From positions 1 through 13,917 of the forward strand of contig JABXGV010000117.1 in assembly GCA_016550485.1 (NCBI GenBank): a stretch of DNA of 13,917 nucleotides. The letters are read 5' to 3'. The notes below the pieces were generated by a model that was not told the DNA's origin, made no database searches, and was given only the letters and a program-made list of their open reading frames with translations. A program made the position numbers and the translations under genes. Origin of the DNA: an archaeon. GTDB lineage: Archaea; Asgardarchaeota; Hermodarchaeia; Hermodarchaeales; Hermodarchaeaceae. This document shows positions 1 through 6,812 of this stretch, one piece after another. The stretch's first letter is position 1. Each line of letters starts with the position of its first letter.

Positions 1-81
1 GAGGATGCACTTCTTGATTCCTCCCTCGCTTTTGATAACATCAGCGAGGATTTCATCGAAGGTTTGTACTGGACGTGCCAT
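1..81 (-). CDS. Roadblock/LC7-like protein, N-terminal fragment (cut by window edge)
   Basis: The first 27 codons of a minus-strand gene are visible, starting at an ATG at 81; the rest lies beyond the window. A GGAG ribosome-binding site lies about 11 nt upstream. The peptide MARPVQTFDEIL, followed by an amphipathic helix and GGIKKCIL, has the helix-1/strand-1 layout of Roadblock/LC7 proteins, in which a GG(I/V)..(A/C).(L/V) turn leads into the first beta strand. Such proteins usually act as dimeric platforms or regulators of small Ras-like GTPases. The next gene upstream on the same strand (169-471) is also Roadblock-like, so this is a tandem pair. A TATA-like element at 127-136 suggests the gene has its own promoter. 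The family call is tentative because only the N-terminus is visible. Confidence 0.55.
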   Translation of the reverse strand, partial: MARPVQTFDEILADVIKSEGGIKKCIL

Positions 82-126
82 TACAACTGGCTCCTTTTTT
101 AAGCGTATCTTTCCATTTGATTGGCG

Positions 127-136
127 ACTTAAATTC
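127..136 (-). promoter_or_regulatory. TATA-like promoter for the partial Roadblock gene
   Basis: Read on the minus strand, GAATTTAAGT is centred about 50 nt upstream of the ATG at 81. Archaeal start sites lie about 26 nt downstream of the TATA centre, which predicts a start near 106. That leaves a short leader containing the GGAG site. Inferred from position and composition only. Confidence 0.35.
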
Positions 137-168
137 TTTTGGGGCAGAGGTTCTGGAAATCTAAAATC

Positions 169-471
169 CTAAGTACTCTTTAACAATATCAGAATATAAT
201 CTTCTTCGGGGGCAACCATTATCTCACTTTCAGGTGTTGAAATGGTGAGGAAATTCATAGAATTAGCGCCGAGTTCTTCTCCTAATTCATCTACAACACG
301 CTTTGCTTTCCCTATAAGAGAGGTGATTAAGGCGGCTATTATCTCAGTCTTTTCAGCGCCAAGGGTCGACTTTATGGGTAAACCTTCCATGTTTGTGATT
401 ATAACCCCACGGACGCCTTCATGCGCTTCCAAACGCTTAAGCGTATCTTTTAATGCCTTTCCGCCTATCAT
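169..471 (-). CDS. Roadblock/LC7 domain protein
   Basis: A 100-residue single-domain protein. After a helix with GVRGVIITNMEGLPIKST comes a long helix (AALITSLIGKAKRVVDEL), and the end (EIMVAPEEDYILILL) matches the final strands of the Roadblock/LC7 fold. The family forms dimers that bind or regulate small GTPases (MglB, dynein light-chain Roadblock, Ragulator subunits). No catalytic residues are expected. I prefer the ATG at 471 (MIGGKALKD) because a GGGG run lies about 5 nt upstream. An in-frame GTG at 486 is possible and would give 105 residues. A TATA-like box near 522 predicts transcription from about 496, so the leader is short either way. It forms a tandem pair with the Roadblock-like gene downstream and faces away from a third on the plus strand. 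Confidence 0.85.
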   Translation of the reverse strand: MIGGKALKDTLKRLEAHEGVRGVIITNMEGLPIKSTLGAEKTEIIAALITSLIGKAKRVVDELGEELGANSMNFLTISTPESEIMVAPEEDYILILLKST

Positions 472-517
472 CGAGCCCCAACACACTTAATTTCTAATTA
501 ATCAGTCTCCTGATTTA

Positions 518-526
518 GTTATAAAG
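518..526 (-). promoter_or_regulatory. TATA-like promoter of the Roadblock gene at 169-471
   Basis: The minus strand reads CTTTATAAC, a good match to the archaeal TATA box. It predicts a start near 496, 10 to 25 nt before the candidate start codons. No other recognisable element stands out in the 487-756 intergenic stretch apart from the plus-strand promoter near 703. Confidence 0.45.
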
Positions 527-698
527 GTATCCTAGTACTCAGAAGATGTTCTGAAATAGTATAACAGGATTCCATTGCTTTAGACTGAAAAGAATTTCTG
601 ATTCAGAGTAGTAGTTTCAGAGGCTAGTTTTCACTTCTTCTTTACAAGCTCTGAACTTTGCTGGTCACGCAATAGTTCGCCCTAAGCTAAAGAGAACA

Positions 699-707
699 GT
701 TTTTATC
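699..707 (+). promoter_or_regulatory. TATA-like promoter of the plus-strand Roadblock gene
   Basis: GTTTTTATC follows a purine-rich BRE-like stretch (AAAGAGAACA). Its centre at about 703 predicts a start near 729, leaving a leader of about 28 nt before the GTG at 757. The four-codon ATG-stop at 741-752 would lie in that leader. Confidence 0.35.
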
Positions 708-756
708 TTCTAAACACTTATCTCCGAATAGGGTATCGTCATGGTTTGTTAAAATC

Positions 757-1137
757 GTGAGTGTGTCTTCAATGCTGAAAAAGGAAGCAATTGAACAGAT
801 TCTAAGCCAAATTATGGATATTATTCCCGAACTTGAAGGCTTGATTGTTGCCTCTTCTTCAGGGAAAGTAGCTGCAGGTCAAACGCTGACAGAAAGAGAC
901 CATGCCAAGATTGCTGCTAGTGTCTTAGCATTGTATAAGGAGTCAAAAAATGTTAACACTGTTGTTAATCAGGGTACATCACAGGTCCTTTATATCGAGT
1001 CGGAGAATGGGTATACGATAGCGTTTCACGGCTTGAAGACCTTTGCGGTAGCGATCGCTGGAAAAGATGCAGCCCCCAGCTTAGGGCTTATTATTAGGAG
1101 TCTTCGAAGGGCTGTAGAAAAGATTGAGCAAGGTTAA
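757..1137 (+). CDS. Roadblock/LC7 domain protein
   Basis: A 126-residue Roadblock/LC7-type protein. Helix 1 (EQILSQIMDIIPEL) leads into EGLIVASSSGKVAAGQTL, the conserved strand-turn-strand. Then come a helix (HAKIAASVLALYKESKNV), the TSQVLYIESENGYTIAFHG strands and the closing helix (GLIIRSLRRAVEKIEQ). It probably forms dimers and may serve as a GTPase platform, as known for the family; its partner cannot be seen here. The start is uncertain: GTG at 757, GTG at 763 and ATG at 772 are all in frame, and none has a clear Shine-Dalgarno match. It lies 111 nt upstream of smc on the same strand. Read-through into smc is possible, although smc appears to have its own promoter. Confidence 0.85.
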   Translation: MSVSSMLKKEAIEQILSQIMDIIPELEGLIVASSSGKVAAGQTLTERDHAKIAASVLALYKESKNVNTVVNQGTSQVLYIESENGYTIAFHGLKTFAVAIAGKDAAPSLGLIIRSLRRAVEKIEQG

Positions 1138-1142
1138 CAAAA

Positions 1143-1161
1143 GTTATATTACGGATATAAC
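1143..1161. repeat. 7-bp inverted repeat downstream of the Roadblock gene
   Basis: GTTATAT (1143-1149) and ATATAAC (1155-1161) form perfect arms around the 5-nt centre TACGG. It lies just after the stop codon at 1137 and before the smc TATA box. It could be an operator half of the smc promoter region or a weak hairpin at the end of the upstream transcript. It is AT-rich and has no T-run after it, so a bacterial-style terminator is unlikely. Confidence 0.5.
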
Positions 1162-1191
1162 CCGTCCTTATATAGCAGGTTTCCTGACGGG
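1161..1191. promoter_or_regulatory. smc promoter: TATA box flanked by CCCGTC/GACGGG arms
   Basis: CTTATATA (1167-1174) is a good TATA box and predicts an smc transcript starting near 1198, with a leader of about 50 nt. It is enclosed by the inverted arms CCCGTC (1161-1166) and GACGGG (1186-1191). Inside, CAGG-TTT-CCTG (1176-1186) is a second small palindrome. A further GACGGG copy at 1233-1238 overlaps the smc ribosome-binding site. The arrangement looks like a regulated promoter, but no known operator was recognised. Confidence 0.45.
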
Positions 1192-1248
1192 CATAACATC
1201 ATCAATTATTAAATAAAAAATTAGGCGAAGTTGACGGGAGTATTTCTC

Positions 1249-4200
1249 GTGGCTCATATCCGACAAATACATCTTTCGGGGTTCAAATCATTCGGGACAC
1301 GAAAAGTAACCTTGAATTTTAACAAGGGTTTGACCGTAATTGTAGGAAAAAATGGCTGTGGGAAAAGTAATATCCTTGACTCTGTCTGTTTCGTTCTTGG
1401 CCGTTTAAGCAGTAAGGCTCTTCGAGCAGAGAATTTTGCGTCCTTATTGTATAACGGTGGTGAAGGGAATCCTCCCGCAAAATTTTGCCGTGTGACTATG
1501 GTTTTCGATAATCACGACCGCCAACTTCCACTAGATGCTGATGATGTTTCAGTTAGCAGAGAACTCGACACTAGTGGCGTAAGTGTATATCGACTCAACG
1601 GAAAACGTTGCACACGAACAGAGCTTCTAGACACAATAGGTGTGGCTGGATTGCATCCTGAAGGCTATAATATTGTCCTTCAGAATGAGCTAGCCAATAT
1701 TCTTGGCATGTCCTCTACTCAAATCCGTCAAATTGTAGAAAACATAGCTGGCATTTCAGTATATGATGAGAAGAAACGGCAGATTGAAGAAGAACTCAAA
1801 AAAGTTGATGCTAATCTAAGCCTTGTACAAGTACGTACAGAAGAGATTCGTCAAGAATACGAACGATTGGAACGGGATCGTAGTGATGCTCTTCGGTGGC
1901 AAGAAATAACAGAGAAGATGGCCCTGCTCCAACGCGAGTTAGCCTTCGCGGAGCTGGCTCGTGTTGAAGAACGTCTAAATGATTTAAAGAGCGAATATAC
2001 TGCGTTAACCAAGGCTATCGATCAATTTGAAACTCAAAAACGAGAAGCGAAAGATCAAATCATGGCATTGGAGAGTGCGGGCAAGTCAATTGAGGCTCGG
2101 ATGAAAGACCTTGAAAGCGAGAGGCATACCAAAGAGGTAGAAAAATCAAGGATTACAGAAAAAATAAGCGGGCTTCAAATCACGCTGGGCAGGCTTAGAA
2201 GTCAGGCTGAATCAATTTCGGCTAGCATAGCTCATCTCCGTTCTTTGGAAAAAACCGAGTCAGATAAACACTCCCATTTAGAGAAATTAGTTCTGAAATT
2301 AAAGGATGATGCAGAATCACTGAAAACAAAAATCACTCCGCTTCGCACTGAACTAATGCAACTTTCAGTACAACTCACCGAACCTGACACTGACTACTTG
2401 GAATCGCGAACGAGTGTTGTTTCCCTAACAGAGACTATTGAGCAAAAACGGGTAAAGTTGGGTGAAGTTATTGCTATGTATCGTGTGACAGAGCAGAACA
2501 TCGCAAATCTTCAACAACAAATCACAGAAAGTACTTCATTAGTCTCTGACCAAGAACATGAAATCAAAGAAGCTCGAAGGCTACTTGAAGAAGCTGAAGT
2601 TGAGATTCAGCAAAAAAGAACATCACTTGTTACAATCAAGGAACAAATACGAGTTACAGGCAGCTCGATTCTTGACCGAAGACGAGAACAAACTGAACTT
2701 GACCAGCTTATTCAGAAGACAAAAGATGAACTATTAGAGGCACGAACCCGGCTTAAAACCATACGTGAACTTGGGAAACTCAGACTATCCCGTCAAGCAG
2801 CAATTAGTGCAATCCTTCGTTATGCTGAAGAAAAGCAAATATCTGGAGTTTATGGCACTCTTGCAAGTCTAGGAAAAACCTCTACAGAATTTGCTGTAGC
2901 TTTGGAGGTTGCTGGTCGAGGGAGGCTAGATTTCATTGTTGTAGACAATGAGGAGACGGCGGCGCGATGTATAAACTATCTGAAACAAAATAAAGTCGGT
3001 CGTGCCTCTTTTATCCCTCTAGCATCAATGACCCCTCAGTCTTCTATTCATGAGGACGATTTTCCAGGTTTTATAGGAAATGCTATTGACCTCCTATCTT
3101 TTGACGAGAAATTCCGCTCTGCGTTTGAATTTGCGTTTGGCCATACAATTATTGTCCAAGACTTGTCTGTTGCTAGAGCAATTAAGGCTCGCGGGTTCAG
3201 AAAAATCACAATCGATGGTGACGTAGTTGAACCTAACCACACTTTAACAGGTGGTTATTACAAACGGCTTCCCTCCTTATCGCTAGAAGAGGAAAGTTTG
3301 ATTCCCGAGTTGCAAAGGAAACTTAAAGAGCTGCGGGACTTGCGCGAATCGATGGACCAGGATTTTGAGAAATTAGTTAGTTCTAGCAATCAACTCGATG
3401 AGCAGCTAGCGCATGCACAGCGAGAGTTGGCTCGTTTAGAAAGGCAATTCAGTGAAGCAAGGGATGATTTAACGGATAAAGAAGAAGCACTCACAGCACT
3501 AAAAGTTAGCATCGCAAAACTTCAAGAAAGTTTACAGGAAGAAGAGCTAGTTAGAGATGAGCTTATTCAAAAACAGCAGCAAGAGGAAGAAGGAATATCC
3601 CGACTCGTCGAAGAACGACGAGAGTATCAAGAGAGACTAGCAGAGTTAGAAAGGGGTAGTGTAGACAGTACTATTAATCGCCTTCGCGTAGAACTCGACG
3701 AACTCGAGGACCAACTCCGCCAAGTTGAACTTCAATTGACTGAGAAGAGTGGAGAACTGCGCTTCGCGCAAGCTGAGCTGAAACGCTTGCATAGAGAATT
3801 GTTACAGTTGAATACTGAACTTGATCGTGCTAATGGTGAGCTTGAATCCTGTGCACAGGAGACTGAAGCCGCGCAAGCCCAGGCAGATAACCTTGGGCAA
3901 GATATAATTGCATTGAGAACCGAACTTGTGACGCTCGAACAGAAGCTAGAGGAGAATGAAGCTGAACGGCGTCGATTAGCAGAATTGGTTGAGGAATTAA
4001 CTACTAGAATAAGTGAAGAACAGAATAGCCGATCTAAACTTGAAGTTCGTATTGAAAATTGGGAAGAGCGCTTCACAACACAAAAAGAAGAAGTCAAAGG
4101 AATGGAACCGCCACCTACGCCAATACTGCCTTCAAGCGTCTATAGCCTACGGAAGCAGCTCACCGAGCTGGAGCAAGAGCGAGAAGGGCTTGGGTTAATT

Positions 4201-4815
4201 AATCAAAAGGCTATTGAGCGGTTCGATGTGGTTAGACAAGCCTATCAAGAAATATCCGAGAAGGAAAAGAGTATTCGTGACGAACGGGAAGCAATACTTG
4301 AAGCAATGCGAAAGGCCGAAGCAGAGAAGTTCAAAGTGTTCATGACATCTTTTACTAGTATTTCAAGGCATTTCGCTGATGTTTATCGGCAGCTAGCAGA
4401 TGGTGAAGGAGAGCTTGAACTAGAGAATCCAGAGAATCCTTTCCTTGGGGGGATTCGTATGAAAGCGCGCCCTCAAGGGAAACGCGTGCAATATCTTGAC
4501 GCGCTTTCAGGTGGAGAAAAGGCACTTACAGCTCTTGCTTTTATTTTTGCTCTTCAGCTACACCAACCAGCACCCTTCTTCTTCCTAGATGAAATTGATG
4601 AGGCGCTTGACCCCGCAAACACTGAGCGAGTCGCGAAACTCCTCGACAAACTGTCACAGAATTCCCAATTCATATTGATTTCTCATAACGAGATTACTAT
4701 TCGGTGGGCACACACCCTATACGGCGTTGCTATGGTCGAAGGGCTATCTCGGGTCTTTTCAATAAAATTTGAAGAGGGAGTCTTGATGATAGAAAAGTCG
4801 AGCACTCGTAATTAA
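1249..4815 (+). CDS. smc: Chromosome segregation protein SMC
   Basis: The core ATPase of the condensin-like SMC-ScpAB complex, which folds and segregates the chromosome by ATP-driven DNA loop handling. The 1188 residues match the usual SMC length. The N-terminal head has a Walker A motif, GKNGCGKS, at 33-40. Two long coiled coils flank a hinge at about 528-670, which ends in the conserved GDVV.P...LTGGYY pattern. The C-terminal head has the ABC signature LSGGEKAL (from 1086) and Walker B FFFLDE (1110-1115) followed by IDEALD. I chose the GTG at 1249, not the TTG at 1231, because GGGAG at 1236-1240 lies 8 nt upstream and the product begins MAHIRQIHLSGFKSFG, as SMC proteins do. The Cys in Walker A replaces the common Ser and should be tolerated. 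scpA and scpB follow on the same strand. Confidence 0.97.
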   Translation: MAHIRQIHLSGFKSFGTRKVTLNFNKGLTVIVGKNGCGKSNILDSVCFVLGRLSSKALRAENFASLLYNGGEGNPPAKFCRVTMVFDNHDRQLPLDADDVSVSRELDTSGVSVYRLNGKRCTRTELLDTIGVAGLHPEGYNIVLQNELANILGMSSTQIRQIVENIAGISVYDEKKRQIEEELKKVDANLSLVQVRTEEIRQEYERLERDRSDALRWQEITEKMALLQRELAFAELARVEERLNDLKSEYTALTKAIDQFETQKREAKDQIMALESAGKSIEARMKDLESERHTKEVEKSRITEKISGLQITLGRLRSQAESISASIAHLRSLEKTESDKHSHLEKLVLKLKDDAESLKTKITPLRTELMQLSVQLTEPDTDYLESRTSVVSLTETIEQKRVKLGEVIAMYRVTEQNIANLQQQITESTSLVSDQEHEIKEARRLLEEAEVEIQQKRTSLVTIKEQIRVTGSSILDRRREQTELDQLIQKTKDELLEARTRLKTIRELGKLRLSRQAAISAILRYAEEKQISGVYGTLASLGKTSTEFAVALEVAGRGRLDFIVVDNEETAARCINYLKQNKVGRASFIPLASMTPQSSIHEDDFPGFIGNAIDLLSFDEKFRSAFEFAFGHTIIVQDLSVARAIKARGFRKITIDGDVVEPNHTLTGGYYKRLPSLSLEEESLIPELQRKLKELRDLRESMDQDFEKLVSSSNQLDEQLAHAQRELARLERQFSEARDDLTDKEEALTALKVSIAKLQESLQEEELVRDELIQKQQQEEEGISRLVEERREYQERLAELERGSVDSTINRLRVELDELEDQLRQVELQLTEKSGELRFAQAELKRLHRELLQLNTELDRANGELESCAQETEAAQAQADNLGQDIIALRTELVTLEQKLEENEAERRRLAELVEELTTRISEEQNSRSKLEVRIENWEERFTTQKEEVKGMEPPPTPILPSSVYSLRKQLTELEQEREGLGLINQKAIERFDVVRQAYQEISEKEKSIRDEREAILEAMRKAEAEKFKVFMTSFTSISRHFADVYRQLADGEGELELENPENPFLGGIRMKARPQGKRVQYLDALSGGEKALTALAFIFALQLHQPAPFFFLDEIDEALDPANTERVAKLLDKLSQNSQFILISHNEITIRWAHTLYGVAMVEGLSRVFSIKFEEGVLMIEKSSTRN

Positions 4816-4819
4816 GAGT

Positions 4820-4903
4820 GTGGGTTGGGAAAGCTATGGTAGCTCTCTAGGATTGGTAATCATTGTCTTCGGAGCATTTATGTATCTATTATCAGGTGAA
4901 TGA
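4820..4903 (+). CDS. Possible 27-residue single-pass membrane microprotein
   Basis: A short frame starts at GTG 4820, 4 nt after the smc stop, and ends at TGA 4901-4903. It encodes 27 residues. The first nine (MGWESYGSS) are polar, then LGLVIIVFGAFMYLL is long and hydrophobic enough for one membrane span, and it ends SGE. No Shine-Dalgarno match precedes the GTG, so translation would depend on re-initiation after smc. The 184-nt smc-scpA gap is unusual in an otherwise compact region, which is the only contextual support. A chance open frame is quite possible. I do not recognise a family. Confidence 0.25.
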   Translation: MGWESYGSSLGLVIIVFGAFMYLLSGE

Positions 4904-4999
4904 AGTATCTACAAACAGTGTGAATTGTAGCCTTTCCTAACTCGACGCATGAAGGCTCAGACAATAGTATCACTGTAATTCTAATATAAAGTGAGGTAA

Positions 5000-5689
5000 T
5001 TGACGACAAGCGGTCAGGACCCTTTCTGGCTTCATCAACCTTGGCGCATTTTAACTGACATCCTCGAGCTCCAGAAAATCAGTCCTTGGGAGCTTGATCT
5101 AGCAGAGCTAGTAAATGGATTCATAGGGCGTCTCCTTGTCGAGGATTTTGATTTCCGCATATGTGGACGAGCCCTTCTATCTGCGGCAATTCTACTCCGC
5201 TACAAGACTGAATATCTTCTTGAATTTGGTCGAGAGGAGGAGGCTATCACAGAAATTGAAGAGGATATCTTCCTTCCACCAATTCGTCCTCCTTTTAGAC
5301 AAACAGTCCGTCCGGTCTCTGAAACAGAACTCGTAGAAGCATTACGTGAATTAGTATTTCCTTCTTCAAAGCGGAAACGAAAACGTCGAATTACGGTACT
5401 ACCCGAGCCTGAAGCGTTTGGTCGAAAACATATATCTGATTTCGAATTCAGAAAGTGGACGCTCAGCATATATGAGCAATTACGTCAAGCGAGTCGCAAC
5501 AAAAATCCTATCTCTTTCTCCGAATTCGTGCAAGGCTTAACGCGTATTGAAATCATTCGCGTCTTTCTTACTCTTATGTTTCTAATTAGTGATAGTAAGG
5601 TAATCGTATCACAGGATATAGACTATGGAGACATTTTAATCAGATTCATAGAAACAAGCATGGATGAGGTTGAAGCAGATGCAGGATGA
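5000..5689 (+). CDS. scpA: Segregation and condensation protein A (kleisin)
   Basis: The kleisin subunit that bridges the two heads of the SMC dimer and recruits ScpB. The 229 residues fit archaeal ScpA. The N-terminal helical part, with the family-typical PW.IL.D.L...KISPWELDLAELV pattern and then ALLSAAILLRYKTEYLL, is the SMC-neck-binding domain. A charged linker (about 70-140) follows. The C-terminal winged helix holds RIEIIRVFLTLMFLISDSK and DYGDILIRF. The only workable start is TTG 5000, preceded by GAGGT at 4993-4997; the 2-nt spacing is short. No canonical start follows within the conserved N-terminus. The gene overlaps scpB by 11 nt, consistent with translational coupling. No convincing separate promoter was seen in the gap from smc. 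Confidence 0.92.
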   Translation: MTTSGQDPFWLHQPWRILTDILELQKISPWELDLAELVNGFIGRLLVEDFDFRICGRALLSAAILLRYKTEYLLEFGREEEAITEIEEDIFLPPIRPPFRQTVRPVSETELVEALRELVFPSSKRKRKRRITVLPEPEAFGRKHISDFEFRKWTLSIYEQLRQASRNKNPISFSEFVQGLTRIEIIRVFLTLMFLISDSKVIVSQDIDYGDILIRFIETSMDEVEADAG

Positions 5690-6221
5690 TAAGAGACTTG
5701 TTGAAGCAGCTCTGTACATATCGGGGCGCCCTCTCTCCATCCATGAAATCCAAGACGCTACTCAGTTGCCTACACTTAAACGAATCCGTGAAATACTCAA
5801 CGAGCTGGTCACTGAGTATAAAGATCGAGGAGGCGCCCTTGTCCTTGTTCAACTTCCACGCCAACGTTTTGTCCTCCAACTCGATCCTAATCTTTCCGAA
5901 CGTGTTGCTACACTAGCTCCTCACGGGCTTCTCTCATTAGGTGAGTTGAAGACTCTACTCTACATTGCTCTTAAACAACCAATACTCCAGTCCCAAGTTG
6001 TAGAATATCGTGGGTCACACAGCTACAAACACATCAAACAACTTGAGGGACTAGGATTCATAGAATCCCATCCTCAAGGACGGTCTAAAGAATTAACTAC
6101 AAGCCAGATGTTCGCGGACTACTTTGGGTTTGACTACGACCTTGAAAAACTTAAAATCCAACTTCGGCGGATGATTCGGAGAATACAACAAGAAAAAGAG
6201 CAGGAACCAGAAAACCAATAA
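5679..6221 (+). CDS. scpB: Segregation and condensation protein B
   Basis: The tandem winged-helix partner of ScpA in the SMC complex. The preferred product has 180 residues. It begins MQDDKRLVEAALYISGRPLS, the family's characteristic opening, and contains the two winged-helix units (about 1-80 and 85-165), the second including LGELKTLLYIALKQPILQSQVVEYRGSHSYKHIKQL in shortened form. I chose the ATG at 5679 over the in-frame ATG at 5664, because GAGGT at 5666-5670 lies 8 nt upstream of 5679. The start lies inside the end of scpA (stop 5687-5689), so the two are almost certainly co-translated. The tail is rich in Lys, Glu and Gln and probably disordered. Confidence 0.92.
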   Translation: MQDDKRLVEAALYISGRPLSIHEIQDATQLPTLKRIREILNELVTEYKDRGGALVLVQLPRQRFVLQLDPNLSERVATLAPHGLLSLGELKTLLYIALKQPILQSQVVEYRGSHSYKHIKQLEGLGFIESHPQGRSKELTTSQMFADYFGFDYDLEKLKIQLRRMIRRIQQEKEQEPENQ

Positions 6222-6255
6222 TGAAATCTGGACTTCTTTTGCCTCATTATTTGTG

Positions 6256-6265
6256 AGTTTAAATT
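6256..6265 (+). promoter_or_regulatory. TATA-like promoter before the longin-like gene
   Basis: AGTTTAAATTC in the scpB-to-6306 gap has TATA-box composition. Its centre near 6260 predicts a start around 6286, just ahead of the GAGG ribosome-binding site at 6294-6297. It suggests the longin-like gene can be transcribed apart from smc-scpAB. Confidence 0.35.
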
Positions 6266-6305
6266 CATACTTGCGAGTAGAGCCATAGCAGTTGAGGCTT
6301 TTGAT

Positions 6306-6812
6306 TTGGCTCGGTTCCGTACTACCTCACTAGATTCTTCAATGGGTCAAGAGAAAGATAATCGCTATTTATCCACAGATATTTATGCAATTTTCATCAT
6401 GCGCGAATCAGGATGCCCATTATTCTATCGCACCTTCAAGCCGCACAGTATGAAAACCGATCCCTCGATACTCTGTGGACTTTTTTCAGCCTTGAATATG
6501 TTTGTGAGCCAAGTAACTTCAGGAGAGTCCATTGAACGACTGGATGCAGGGCGTTGGCAGTTCACATTCCAGTCCTTACCACGTGCTCTAATTGTTCTCT
6601 GTAGTGCAAAACACTGCAACCCTGTACTCCTAAATTACATGACTAAGCAGATCACTAAGCTTCTTCTGACTGATTTCAAAGATAGACTTCAGGATACGCG
6701 CCCAATCACGGTTTGTGATAATTCAGGTTTTTGGAAACGCATTGAACAGATTTTACTTGATTTTCAAGTCAGCAAACGCGAGGAATCGCTTCTGCCCAAG
6801 GTTGTTGGATAA
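6306..6812 (+). CDS. Longin/Roadblock-like small protein, Asgard-type
   Basis: A 168-residue soluble protein with no signal peptide or membrane span. After a polar N-terminus of about 22 residues comes DIYAIFIMRESGCPLFYRTF, a strand-turn-strand unit. Next is a helix (LCGLFSALNMFVSQV), two more strands (GRWQFTFQSLPRALIVLCSA) and a helix (LLNYMTKQITKLLLTDF). That strand-helix order fits the longin fold, related to Roadblock, which is abundant in Asgard genomes and associated with small-GTPase or trafficking-like machinery. This is fold reading from the sequence pattern, not a firm family match. The start is TTG 6306, with GAGG (6294-6297) 8 nt upstream; ATG 6342 is an alternative that loses little. 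Its last 44 nt overlap the end of hypE on the other strand. Confidence 0.55.
   Translation: MARFRTTSLDSSMGQEKDNRYLSTDIYAIFIMRESGCPLFYRTFKPHSMKTDPSILCGLFSALNMFVSQVTSGESIERLDAGRWQFTFQSLPRALIVLCSAKHCNPVLLNYMTKQITKLLLTDFKDRLQDTRPITVCDNSGFWKRIEQILLDFQVSKREESLLPKVVG

Noticed and set aside
655..690. A GGTCACGC..TAGTTCGCCC stretch resembling a tRNA T-arm
   Set aside because: No matching acceptor stem, anticodon arm or D-arm can be built around it.
741..752. Four-codon ATG-stop just upstream of the Roadblock gene, as a regulatory upstream frame
   Set aside because: It is too short to judge and has no ribosome-binding site; chance occurrence is likely.
3732..4097. Long minus-strand open frame inside smc
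   Set aside because: It is a shadow of the coiled-coil codons. The product is Ser/Cys-rich and low complexity, with no start signals or family pattern.
4981..4991. TATA-like CTAATATAAAG just before scpA
   Set aside because: It would place transcription start at about 5012, inside the scpA coding region, where no alternative start codon exists.
5200..5469. Minus-strand open frame inside scpA
   Set aside because: It is an antisense shadow of a conserved gene, and its composition is not protein-like.
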